64,000 bases of DNA, from assembly GCF_040548815.1 (NCBI RefSeq), contig NZ_JBEPSM010000001.1, positions 2,356,001 to 2,420,000 of the forward strand. The letters run 5' to 3'. Every line of letters starts with the position of its first letter. Positions within the stretch are counted from its first letter, which is position 1. The notes below the pieces were generated by a model. That model saw nothing but the letters and a program-made list of their open reading frames with translations. It was not told where the DNA came from and ran no database searches. Below are positions 8,190 through 16,395 of this stretch, piece after piece. The stretch comes from Kaistia defluvii (GTDB lineage Bacteria > Pseudomonadota > Alphaproteobacteria > Rhizobiales > Kaistiaceae). Both the position numbers and the translations under genes were made by a program.

Positions 8190-9614
8190 TCAGCCTTCGT
8201 TCACGAACTTGGTGACGAGATAGGAATCGAGCCCCTCAATGCCGCCTTCGACGCCATAGCCGCTATCCTTGACGCCGCCGAACGGCGTTTCCGCGCTGCT
8301 GGCGACGAAGGTGTTGATGCCGACGACGCCGACCTTCAGGTCGCGGGCGATGCGGCGCGAATAGGCGGTCGAATGGGTGAGGGCATAGCCGGCAAGTCCG
8401 AACGGCACGGCATTGGCGGCGGCGAGCGCCTCGTCGAGATCGGCAAAGGGGGTGATCGTCGCCAGAGGGCCGAACGGCTCCTCGCTCATCACCTTGGCAT
8501 GGGCCGGCACGTCGGCAAGCACGGTCGGCTCGAAGAAATTGCCCGGGCGATCGATGCGCTTGCCGCCGGCAACCAGGCGAGCGCCGCAGGAAACCGCCTC
8601 GGCCGTCAGCCGCTCGACCGCGTCGACGCGGCGCGCATTGGTGAGCGGCCCCATCACGGTCGCCGGATCGAGGCCGTCGCCGACCTGCACGGTCTTGGCG
8701 AGGCGGGCGAATTCGTTGACGAAGGCCTCATAGATCGACTGATGCACGAAGAAGCGCGTCGCCGAGGTGCAGACCTGGCCGGCATTGCGGAACTTCGCCG
8801 TCGCCGAACGGGCGGCGGCCCAGGCTGGATCGACATCGTCCATAACCAGGACGGGCGCATGGCCACCCAGTTCCATGGTCAGGCGCTTCAGGCCGGGCGC
8901 GGCGAGCCGCGCGAGTTCGCGGCCAACCGCGGTCGAGCCGGTGAACGACACCTTGGCGACCTTGGGCGACGCCATGATCTGGGTCGAGATATCGGCCGGA
9001 CGTCCCAGGACGACATTGAGCGCGCCGGCCGGCAGTCCGGCGTCATGCAGGCACTGGGCAATCGCCAGCGGCGCGGACGGGGTTTCCTCGGCCGGCTTCA
9101 GCACGACGGTGCAACCGGCGGCGAGCGCCGCGGCGACCTTCTTGCCGGAGGTCATGGCCGGGAAGTTCCAGGGAGACATCGCCGCCACCACGCCGACCGG
9201 CTCCTTGAGCACGACCATGCGGCCATCGTGCGGTCCCGGGATGATACGGCCATAGGCGCGGCGTGCTTCATCGGCGAACCAGTCGAAAACCTCGGCGGTG
9301 GCGAGGATCTCGCCCCGCGCTTCCGCCAGCGGCTTGCCGTTCTCCAGCGTCAGCCCGGTGGCGATGTCGTCGGCACGCAGCCGGATCAGATCGGCGGCAC
9401 GGCGCAGCACGCGGGCGCGCTCGACCGGCGCCTTGCGGCTCCAGGCCGGAAAGGCTGCGTCCGCCGCCTCGATCGCCGCCGCGACATCCTCGGCCGAGGC
9501 AATCGGCAGCGGCGCCAGTTCCTGCCCGGTTGCCGGGTTGACGATGACGTTGGAAGCCGTTTCAAAGGTCGAACGGGCGATCCCGTTGATCAGCAGGGTC
9601 GGTGCAGCGTACAT
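8190..9614 (-). CDS. NAD(P)-dependent aldehyde dehydrogenase (succinate-semialdehyde dehydrogenase-like)
   Basis: A 474-residue ALDH that oxidises an aldehyde to an acid in the cytoplasm. Motifs: SPWNFPAM (cofactor site), KPAEETP with the cofactor-binding Lys, FTGSTAVG, the general-base Glu in MELGGHAP and the catalytic Cys in FRNAGQVCTSATR. The GabD/DavD-like NAGQVCTSATR context gives the subgroup name only. First gene of an operon with the GMC oxidoreductase; its promoter holds the best copy of the TTAAA-N7-TTTGA motif 31-53 bases before the ATG. Likely acts on the aldehyde made by its neighbour. Confidence 0.92.
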   Translation of the reverse strand: MYAAPTLLINGIARSTFETASNVIVNPATGQELAPLPIASAEDVAAAIEAADAAFPAWSRKAPVERARVLRRAADLIRLRADDIATGLTLENGKPLAEARGEILATAEVFDWFADEARRAYGRIIPGPHDGRMVVLKEPVGVVAAMSPWNFPAMTSGKKVAAALAAGCTVVLKPAEETPSAPLAIAQCLHDAGLPAGALNVVLGRPADISTQIMASPKVAKVSFTGSTAVGRELARLAAPGLKRLTMELGGHAPVLVMDDVDPAWAAARSATAKFRNAGQVCTSATRFFVHQSIYEAFVNEFARLAKTVQVGDGLDPATVMGPLTNARRVDAVERLTAEAVSCGARLVAGGKRIDRPGNFFEPTVLADVPAHAKVMSEEPFGPLATITPFADLDEALAAANAVPFGLAGYALTHSTAYSRRIARDLKVGVVGINTFVASSAETPFGGVKDSGYGVEGGIEGLDSYLVTKFVNEG

Positions 9615-9644
9615 GGGGCGCGCCTTGGCTAGATCCTAATCAAT

Positions 9645-9667
9645 CATTTAAAACATTTATTTGAATG
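9645..9667. promoter_or_regulatory. Putative operator CATTTAAA-N7-TTTGAATG upstream of ALDH-GMC operon
   Basis: CATTTAAA (9645-9652) and TTTGAATG (9660-9667) form 8-bp arms with one mismatch around a 7-base spacer in an AT-rich island between the SulP and aldehyde dehydrogenase genes. It is the best-conserved of four related sites in the first 15 kb. Confidence 0.5.
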
Positions 9668-9763
9668 CGTGCTCAAGTGAAAACGCGCCCTGCCCCGACG
9701 GCGATGACAGACATAAAAATGCGCGTTCGGCCGAAGCATCGGCGCGGAGAATAGAATTCTCCC

Positions 9764-11527
9764 TCAGGCGCGCTCCACGGACGCCGTCCCGGCCTCGACC
9801 ATGGCGGGGACCGGCAGGGTCAGCGCGCGGACCGCTTCCATCTGGCTCAGGAACACCTTGCCGGACAGTTTGGCGAGAAAATCGGATCGGCGCAGCCGGT
9901 CCATCACCGGCCCCTTCACTTCCGACAGGTGAAACTGGATGCCGGCGTCCTGCAGACGGCTGTTGATCTCGAACAGGCTGTCGAGCGCGCTGGAATCGAT
10001 CGTGTTGACGGCCGGGCACATCAGGATCAGGTGCCGCACCTTCGGCCGCTCCGCCACCAGCCGCAACACGCTGTCTTCGAGGAAGCCGCAATTGCCGAAA
10101 TAGAGGCTTTCATCGACGCGCAGGCCAAGCACGGCCTCGTCGGTGAGGACGGCATGGCGCTCGACATTGCGGAAATGCTCGGTCCCCGGCATCTGGCCGA
10201 CGACAGCCATATGTGGCCGGCTCGTGCGCTGGAGATGCAGGATCAGCGAAACGGCCACGCCGGTAACGACGCCGATCTCGACGCCCCAGATCCACGTCAC
10301 CAGGATCGTCGCGCAGATTGCGACGAAATCCGGCCGCGAATAGGCATAGACGCGCCGGATCGCCGCGATGTCGACCAGCGACAAGACCGCGACGATGATC
10401 GTCGCCGCCAATGTCGCCTGCGGCAGGTGCGCCAGATAGGGCGTCAGGAACAGCGTGACGAGACCGATGCCGATGGCGGTGTAGAGCCCGGCCGCCGGCG
10501 TCTCGGCGCCGGCATCGAAATTGACCACCGAGCGGGCAAAGCCGCCCGTGACCGGATAGCCCGAGGAAAAGCCGGAAGCGAGATTGGCGACGCCAAGCCC
10601 GATCAGTTCCTGATTGGGCGAGATCCGCTGCCGCCGCTTCGAGGCAAGCGTTTGGGCGATCGAGATCGACTCGACGAAGCCGACGACGCTGAGCAGCAAG
10701 GCGGGCCCCGCCAGGCGCGTCACCGTCTCGATCGAAAGATCCGGCAGCGCGAACACCGGCAGGCCCTGCGGGATCGCGCCGACCAGTTGCACGCCCTTGG
10801 CCTGGAGGTCGAAGACAACCGCCGCCGCCGTCGTCACGACGATCGCCGCGATCGGCCCGAGCCGCACGATCAGTTCCGCCGCGGCGCGACGCAGGCCAAG
10901 CCGCAGCAGCACACCCTTTAGCCGCGAGCGCACGAAGATCAGGAAGGCGACGACCCCGACGCCGATCAGGACCGTATAGGGATTGAACAGCGGGACCGCG
11001 TGGAACAGGCCTGCCAGCATGTCGGGCAAGGTGCTGCCGCCGGCCGGGACACCGAGAACATGCTTGAGCTGGCTGACGGCGATCAGCACGCCGGATGCGG
11101 TGATGAAGCCGGAAATCACCGGACGGCTGAGCAATCCGGCCAGGAAGCCGAGCCGGAACACGCCCATCAACACCAGGATGACGCCCGAGAGAAAGGCGAG
11201 CGCCACCGCCATGGCGAGGTATTCCGGCGATCCCGGCGCCGCCACCTGGCTGATCGCGGCGGCCGTCATCAGCGAGATGACAGCAACCGGGCCGACCGCC
11301 AGCGTCCGGCTGGTGCCGAACAGCATGTAGGCGACCAGCGGCAGCATGGACGCATAGAGCCCGACCTGGGGCGACAGGCCGGCCAGCATCGCATAGGCGA
11401 GCGATTGCGGCACCAGCATCACCGTGACGATCACCGCGGCGATCAGGTCATTGGTCAGCGTCGATCGATTGTAGCGGCGGCCCCAGTCGAGAATGGGGAG
11501 GCTTCGTTGCAGCAGTCTCGCGATCAC
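9764..11527 (-). CDS. SulP-family anion transporter with STAS domain
   Basis: A 587-residue SLC26/SulP transporter. The first ~400 residues are hydrophobic and start with the family hallmark LVPQSLAYAMLAGLSPQVGLYASMLP and FGTSRTLAVGPVAVISLM; the C-terminal ~120 residues are a cytoplasmic STAS domain with the INTIDSSALDSL element around its usual phospho-site. The family moves sulfate, bicarbonate or dicarboxylates. The start is a GTG at 11525-11527; no in-frame ATG fits the first helix. It lies 43 bases after a persulfide-dioxygenase-like gene and a desulfurase-like gene on the same strand, which favours a sulfur oxyanion such as sulfite or sulfate. Confidence 0.9.
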   Translation of the reverse strand: MIARLLQRSLPILDWGRRYNRSTLTNDLIAAVIVTVMLVPQSLAYAMLAGLSPQVGLYASMLPLVAYMLFGTSRTLAVGPVAVISLMTAAAISQVAAPGSPEYLAMAVALAFLSGVILVLMGVFRLGFLAGLLSRPVISGFITASGVLIAVSQLKHVLGVPAGGSTLPDMLAGLFHAVPLFNPYTVLIGVGVVAFLIFVRSRLKGVLLRLGLRRAAAELIVRLGPIAAIVVTTAAAVVFDLQAKGVQLVGAIPQGLPVFALPDLSIETVTRLAGPALLLSVVGFVESISIAQTLASKRRQRISPNQELIGLGVANLASGFSSGYPVTGGFARSVVNFDAGAETPAAGLYTAIGIGLVTLFLTPYLAHLPQATLAATIIVAVLSLVDIAAIRRVYAYSRPDFVAICATILVTWIWGVEIGVVTGVAVSLILHLQRTSRPHMAVVGQMPGTEHFRNVERHAVLTDEAVLGLRVDESLYFGNCGFLEDSVLRLVAERPKVRHLILMCPAVNTIDSSALDSLFEINSRLQDAGIQFHLSEVKGPVMDRLRRSDFLAKLSGKVFLSQMEAVRALTLPVPAMVEAGTASVERA

Positions 11528-11570
11528 GCTTAAGGCCCGTGTTGGAGGAAGGCGTCAGAGATGGGAACGA

Positions 11571-12452
11571 TCAGCCCCAGTCCGGCTCGCCCAGCGCGCC
11601 GATCGGGATCTTCAGATAGCGTCGGCCATTGGCTTCCGGCGCGGGCATCCGGCCGCCATTCGTGTTCACCTGCAAGGCATGCAGGATCAGCTTCGGCATT
11701 GGCAAGGTCGCATCGCGTCGGCTGCGCAGCGCCACGAACTCGGCCTCGGTTTCGCAGGTGGAAACATGCGTGTTGCGGGCGCGTTGTTCGGCGACCGTGC
11801 TCTCCCATGCGGGCTTGCGGCCACCAGGCTGGTAGTCATGCCCGGTGAACAGCCGCGTCTCGTCCGGCAAGGCCAGAATGGCCTGGATCGAGCGCCAGAG
11901 ATCGCTCGCCGATCCGCCCGGAAAATCCGCCCGCGCCGTGCCGCTGTCCGGCATGAACAGCGTGTCGTGCACGAAAGCCGCGTCGCCCACGACATAGGTG
12001 ATCGAAGCCAGCGTATGGCCGGGCGAGAACATCACCCGCGCCTCGAGATCGCCGATGCGGAATCGGTCGCCATCGGCAAACAGCCGATCCCAGGCCGACC
12101 CGTCCGCCGGCAGGTCGGTCCGATTGTAGATGTCGTTCCAGATCGTCTGGACGCCCACCACTTTCTCGCCGATCGCCGTCGGCGCGCCCGTCCTGCGGCG
12201 CAGATAATCGGCGGCCGAAAAATGATCGGCATGCGGATGGGTATCGAGGATCCATTCCAGCGTCAGGCCTTGCGAGGCGATGAAGTCAAGCAGGCGATCG
12301 GCATTCCGGCTGGCGACCGAGCCTGACTTCTCGTCGAAGTCGAGCACGGGGTCGATGATGGCGCAGCGCCGCGTCGCCGGGTCGGCCACCACATACTGGA
12401 TCGAGAACGTCCGGGGATCGAAGAACCCCGTCACCTGCGGCCGGCCGGCCAA
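11571..12452 (-). CDS. Metallo-beta-lactamase-fold hydrolase, persulfide dioxygenase (ETHE1/Blh)-like
   Basis: About 293 residues. The metal motif THPHADHF (His72, His74, Asp76, His77), PGHTLASITYVVGD, HDTLFMPDSGTARADFPGG and FTGHDY match the ETHE1/Blh branch, whose members oxidise glutathione persulfide to sulfite with iron and O2. I prefer the TTG at 12450-12452, one base after the upstream stop and behind AAGGCGG, because family members start only a few residues before xVxxFFD; an ATG at 12497 would add 15 unrelated residues and overlap the upstream gene. The neighbouring desulfurase-like and SulP genes fit persulfide oxidation and sulfur-oxyanion transport. Glyoxalase-II-type chemistry is less likely. 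Confidence 0.85.
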   Translation of the reverse strand: MAGRPQVTGFFDPRTFSIQYVVADPATRRCAIIDPVLDFDEKSGSVASRNADRLLDFIASQGLTLEWILDTHPHADHFSAADYLRRRTGAPTAIGEKVVGVQTIWNDIYNRTDLPADGSAWDRLFADGDRFRIGDLEARVMFSPGHTLASITYVVGDAAFVHDTLFMPDSGTARADFPGGSASDLWRSIQAILALPDETRLFTGHDYQPGGRKPAWESTVAEQRARNTHVSTCETEAEFVALRSRRDATLPMPKLILHALQVNTNGGRMPAPEANGRRYLKIPIGALGEPDWG

Positions 12453-12453
12453 G

Positions 12454-13932
12454 TCAGGCCGCCTTGTCGGCAGGGCGGAACTTCGCCGTCGCGACATCGA
12501 CCTGATAGGCGGCGGCAGCGGACGGGTCGCGCGCCAGTTGGTCGACCGAGCGGATCAGGAAATCGGCCTTGGCATCGTCCATCAGGAAGCTGAGGTTCAG
12601 CCGCACCCAGCCGGGCTTCTCGATTTCCTGGCCGGCGCCGATGCTGGCGCGGATCGCGTTGGAGGCGTCCTCGTCGATGCCAAGCAGGCGATGCGCATAG
12701 GGGCCGGCGCAGGCACAGCCGCCGCGCGCCTGGATGCCGAAGCAATCGCTCAGCATGCGGGTGAAGAGCTGGTGGTGGACGAAGCCGCCTTCGCCGTTCA
12801 GCACGCGCATGGAGAAGATCGGCAGCCGCTCGCCCTTGTCGACACCGAGCAGCTTCAGCCGCGGATTCTGCGACCACACGGCCAGCGCCCGGGCGTTCAG
12901 CTCCGCGTGGCGGCGATCGATGAAGGCCTGGCCGACCGCATCCTTGACGAGAAAGGCCAGCACGGCGCGGATGTCGCCAACGACGTTCGGCGTTCCCGCC
13001 TCTTCCCGCGCGGCGAGATCCTTCACATAATCATGGCCCCAGGGTGAAACGAACGACACGGTGCCTCCGCCGGGCCAGCTCGGCCGCGTCTGCGTCACGG
13101 CGGATTTCCGCACCACGAGAATGCCGGAGGCGCCGGGTCCGCCGGCGAACTTGTGCGGCGACAGCACGATCGCGTCCTTCGCCAGGCCCTCGCCCGGCGC
13201 CATGTTCATCGGCATGTAGGGGCCGCCGCCGGCATAGTCCCAGACGGCGAGCGCGCCATGCCGCTTCAGCAGCGCCGTCACCGCATCCGTATCCGTTGTG
13301 ATGCCGGTGACGTTGGAGGCGGCCGAGAAGGCGCCGATGCGAAGGCTCCGGTCGCCGGTTCGCGCCAGTGTCGCTTCGAGCTCGCCGAGATCCGGGCCGC
13401 CTTCGGCCGCCTCGGCGATCTCGATCACCTCGGCGCCGCTCTCGCGCCAGGGCAGGATGTTGGAGTGGTGCTCATAGGGGCCGACGATCACCAGCGGATT
13501 TTCGCCGCGCTGCGCCGCATCGGCGACGCCGAGCAGCGAGACCAGCCGGTTGATCCCGGCGGTCGCGCCCGAACCGGTGAAGATGACGGCGCAATCCGCA
13601 TCGGCGCCGACCAGCCGACCGATGGTGGCGCGCCCCTCGCGGCGCATCCGCGTCATCGCGCCACCGCAATAGGACGCCTCGGTATGGCTGTTGGCGTAGA
13701 AGGGCAGGACTTCTTCCATGACGAAGCTCTCGACCTGGCGCAGCGCCCGGCCCGAGGCAACGTAATCGGCATAGAGCAAGGGCTTCGGCCCGAAGGGGCT
13801 TTCGATCAGCTTCCCCTCGCCGATCAGCCCTTCGCGCAGTTCGCGCACGATATCGGGACTCGCGAGGCCGGCGCGAAAACGCTGCAGCGGCGTGGCGTTG
13901 ACGGTCTCGATCGTGTCGCGGGGAGTATCCAT
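12454..13932 (-). CDS. Aminotransferase class V / group-II cysteine desulfurase-like PLP enzyme
   Basis: A 492-residue fold-type-I PLP enzyme. SPHKFAGGPGASG carries the PLP lysine (Lys261); RGGCACAGP (Cys408, with an extra Cys406) aligns with the RTGHHCAQP segment of SufS/CsdA, so the catalytic desulfurase cysteine position is kept; SHTEASYCGG and YEHHSNILPW are also desulfurase-like. It is longer than SufS (about 406). I chose the ATG at 13930-13932, which has AGAAGG upstream and fits the homologous region. First gene of a three-gene operon with the persulfide dioxygenase-like and SulP genes. Inferred role: release of sulfur from a cysteine-like substrate; aminotransferase or lyase activity is an alternative. 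Confidence 0.85.
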   Translation of the reverse strand: MDTPRDTIETVNATPLQRFRAGLASPDIVRELREGLIGEGKLIESPFGPKPLLYADYVASGRALRQVESFVMEEVLPFYANSHTEASYCGGAMTRMRREGRATIGRLVGADADCAVIFTGSGATAGINRLVSLLGVADAAQRGENPLVIVGPYEHHSNILPWRESGAEVIEIAEAAEGGPDLGELEATLARTGDRSLRIGAFSAASNVTGITTDTDAVTALLKRHGALAVWDYAGGGPYMPMNMAPGEGLAKDAIVLSPHKFAGGPGASGILVVRKSAVTQTRPSWPGGGTVSFVSPWGHDYVKDLAAREEAGTPNVVGDIRAVLAFLVKDAVGQAFIDRRHAELNARALAVWSQNPRLKLLGVDKGERLPIFSMRVLNGEGGFVHHQLFTRMLSDCFGIQARGGCACAGPYAHRLLGIDEDASNAIRASIGAGQEIEKPGWVRLNLSFLMDDAKADFLIRSVDQLARDPSAAAAYQVDVATAKFRPADKAA

Positions 13933-13986
13933 GGCCGTGCGCCTTCTGAAGGAAGAAGCCCGTCGCAGGCGTGGGCCGGAACGGGT

Positions 13987-14006
13987 CATTCAAACCATCA
14001 TTTCAA
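13987..14006. promoter_or_regulatory. Putative operator CATTCAAA-N7-TTCAA in divergent desulfurase/Lrp promoter
   Basis: CATTCAAA at 13987-13994 is identical to one arm of the 9645-9667 site read on the other strand; the second arm (TTCAA, 14002-14006) is degenerate. It sits midway between the divergent starts at 13932 and 14075, where a DecR-like Lrp regulator would be expected to bind. Confidence 0.35.
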
Positions 14007-14074
14007 CTTCCAAACGCGGAAAATACACCAATTTTATTGACATAAGGGTCCGAAATAGATCACCTGATCGGATC

Positions 14075-14551
14075 ATGAAGCCAAAATTCGATCACATGGA
14101 CTTGCGGATTCTGCGCGCCCTGCAGAATGATTCATCGCTGTCGCAGCGCGAGCTGGCCGAGACGGTGAACCTGTCGCAGAACGCCTGCTGGCGGCGGCTT
14201 CAGGCGATCCAGCAGAGCGGCGTGATCCAGGGCTATTCGGTGCGCCTCAACCGCGCCGCGGTCGATCTCGACGTGGTCGTCTTCGTCATGATCCGCACCC
14301 GCCATCATTCCAAGGCGTGGCTGGAAACCTTCCGCCAGCATGTGCAGTCCATGCCGGAAGTGATCGATTTCTACCGCATCGGCGGCGACTACGATTACAT
14401 GCTGAAGATCGTCACGCACGACCTGGCGAGCTACGACCGCTCCTACCAGCGCCTGATCGAGAAGGTCGAACTGGACACGGTCACCTCCTATTTCGCCATG
14501 GAGGCGATCGCGGAACAGCGCCCCTTCCCGATCCGCGATCTCGGCGGCTAG
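14075..14551 (+). CDS. Lrp/AsnC-family regulator, DecR (YbaO)-like
   Basis: A 158-residue regulator: N-terminal winged helix (LRILRALQNDSSLSQRELAE then NLSQNACWRRLQ) and a C-terminal RAM effector domain. The segments RTRHHSKAW, MPEVIDFYRIGGDYDYM and TSYFAMEAI closely parallel my recollection of E. coli DecR/YbaO, the cysteine-responsive activator of cysteine desulfidation, more than Lrp or AsnC. I chose the ATG at 14075; the open frame runs upstream into the divergent gene. It is transcribed away from the desulfurase-like/persulfide-dioxygenase-like/SulP operon, so cysteine- or sulfur-dependent control of that operon is the natural inference. Confidence 0.9.
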   Translation: MKPKFDHMDLRILRALQNDSSLSQRELAETVNLSQNACWRRLQAIQQSGVIQGYSVRLNRAAVDLDVVVFVMIRTRHHSKAWLETFRQHVQSMPEVIDFYRIGGDYDYMLKIVTHDLASYDRSYQRLIEKVELDTVTSYFAMEAIAEQRPFPIRDLGG

Positions 14552-14609
14552 CCGGTGCACGCCCCAGGCCGCGCAGTCCGATTGACGATGCCCGATCGTG
14601 GATCTAGAA

Positions 14610-14628
14610 ATTAAACAGTTGTTTTAAT
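14610..14628. promoter_or_regulatory. Putative operator ATTAAA-N7-TTTAAT upstream of GMC oxidoreductase 2
   Basis: ATTAAA (14610-14615) and TTTAAT (14623-14628) are perfect 6-bp inverted arms with a 7-base spacer, 22 bases before the GMC start. Same arm sequence and spacing as the sites near 5.3 and 9.65 kb. Confidence 0.5.
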
Positions 14629-14649
14629 CAGCGGATTTGCGGGCTCGCC

Positions 14650-16359
14650 ATGTTCTTCGACCATATCATCGTTGGCGGCGGCTCCGCCGGCTGCGTGCTG
14701 GCCAACCGGCTTTCGGCCGACCCGAAGCGCCGCGTGCTGCTGATCGAGGCGGGACCCGACACCCCGCCCGAAGCGGTCCCCGCCACGATCTATGGCGAAG
14801 GCTTCCTGCCGGATTATTTCCAGCCCTATCGCTACTGGACGGAGCTGAAGGCCTATACCGGTCCGATCGGCAACAAGTCGGCGGACGAGATCAAGGCCGC
14901 GATGCCCGAGCGCCGTTACGAGCAGGCGCGCGTCATGGGCGGCGGCTCCTCGGTCAACGCCCAGGTGCTGATCCGCGGCCTCGCTACCGATTATGACGAG
15001 TGGCAGGCTATGGGCGCGGCCGGATGGTCTTGGGACGACTGCCTGCCCTATTTCAAGAAGATCGAGCGCGACCTCGATTTCACGACGCCGCTGAGCGGCA
15101 CCGAAGGGCGCATCCCGATCCGCCGCACCTTCCCGGAATATTGGAGCCCGTTCGCCCTCGCCTTCCGCGACGTGGTCGGCAAAGCCGGCATTCCCTATCT
15201 CGACGACAGCCACCAGCAGGTCGGCGACGCCTGCTTCCCGTTCGGCCGCAACAATGCCTACAACCACCGGGTTTCGTCGGCCGCGGGCTATCTCGACGAG
15301 TCGACCCGCCGTCGCCCGAACCTGAAGATCCTCTCCGGAACCGTGGTGCAGGGGCTGACCGCGGAAGGCCGCCGCATCACCGGCGTCACCATCCGCCGCG
15401 ACGGCAAGGACGAGCGTATCGAAGCCGGCGAGGTCATCCTGTCGGCCGGCGCGCTGCACAGCCCGGCCTTGCTGATGCGCGCCGGCATCGGCCGCGCCGA
15501 GCATCTCACCGAGCACAATGTCGCCGTGCTCGCCGACCGGCGCGGCGTCGGCGAGAACCTCCTCGACCACCCGCTGATCGGCTTCGGTGTCCATCTGAAG
15601 CCGGAGGGCCAGCTTTCGCGCGCCGCCAAGAATGGCTTCCTGATGCATATGCGCTGGAGCTCGGGTCACCCGCAGACGCCGCGCGTCGACATGAAGCTGA
15701 CCGTCTCCGGCCGCTTTGCCGCGACGCGGCTGGGCGAACGCCTCGCCACCGTCAATTTCGGCCCCAACAAGGCCTATTCAAAGGGCATCGTGCGACTGAA
15801 CGATGCCTCGCCCCATTCCGAGCCCTTCGTTGCCTTCAACTATCTTTCCGACCATCGCGATCTCGAGCGCTTCATGACCACGGCGCGCCAGGTCGCCGGG
15901 TTCCTGACGCAGGGCCCCGTTTCGGACTATGTCAGCGCCTTCTGGCCGGGCATCTACGCGGCCTCGCTGCGCAACCTGACCGCGCCGACGGCGATGAACA
16001 AGATCATCACCAATGTCGCGGCCGGCCTGCTCGATCTCGGGGGCGCGGCGCGGCAGCTCGTGCTGGGCGCGGCCATAGACAAGCGCTTCCCGCTCGACAA
16101 GACCATGGCCGACGAGACGCTGATGGAAGAATGGATCCGCGCCGGCGTGCAGGGCGACTGGCATCCCTGCGGCACCAACCGCATGGGCCGCGCCGATGAT
16201 CCGAACGCCGTGGTCGATCCGCATGGCTCGGTCTATGGCGTCGAGGGCTTGCGCGTCGCCGACGCATCGATCATGCCGTCGATCCCGGCCGCCAACATCA
16301 ACCTGACGACGATGATGATCGCCGAGAAGATCGCCGACGATATCCTGGCCGGGCGCTAA
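14650..16359 (+). CDS. GMC-family FAD-dependent oxidoreductase (copy 2)
   Basis: A 569-residue flavoprotein dehydrogenase. FAD motif HIIVGGGSAGCVLANRLSAD near the N-terminus; signature 1 GGGSSVNAQVLIRG; signature 2 GALHSPALLMRAGIG; catalytic His in WHPCGTNRMG and Asn in NINLTTMMIAEK. The usual Cys of GTCRMG is Asn here. It is closest in layout to copy 1 (both have LLMRAGIG and a similar C-terminal region). It begins a plus-strand cluster with a racemase-fold protein, an Lrp regulator and a saccharopine-dehydrogenase-type protein, and its promoter shares the motif found before the copy-1 operon, so the two may be co-regulated. Substrate unknown. Confidence 0.92.
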   Translation: MFFDHIIVGGGSAGCVLANRLSADPKRRVLLIEAGPDTPPEAVPATIYGEGFLPDYFQPYRYWTELKAYTGPIGNKSADEIKAAMPERRYEQARVMGGGSSVNAQVLIRGLATDYDEWQAMGAAGWSWDDCLPYFKKIERDLDFTTPLSGTEGRIPIRRTFPEYWSPFALAFRDVVGKAGIPYLDDSHQQVGDACFPFGRNNAYNHRVSSAAGYLDESTRRRPNLKILSGTVVQGLTAEGRRITGVTIRRDGKDERIEAGEVILSAGALHSPALLMRAGIGRAEHLTEHNVAVLADRRGVGENLLDHPLIGFGVHLKPEGQLSRAAKNGFLMHMRWSSGHPQTPRVDMKLTVSGRFAATRLGERLATVNFGPNKAYSKGIVRLNDASPHSEPFVAFNYLSDHRDLERFMTTARQVAGFLTQGPVSDYVSAFWPGIYAASLRNLTAPTAMNKIITNVAAGLLDLGGAARQLVLGAAIDKRFPLDKTMADETLMEEWIRAGVQGDWHPCGTNRMGRADDPNAVVDPHGSVYGVEGLRVADASIMPSIPAANINLTTMMIAEKIADDILAGR

Positions 16360-16395
16360 GGGCCGAACGCAGGACCAATTCAGGAGACGAGGAAC

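Noticed and set aside
9657..10091. Small minus-strand open frame overlapping the SulP 3' end
   Set aside because: Out of frame with SulP, no ribosome-binding site and no family similarity; its sequence is a frame-shifted reading of the STAS domain.
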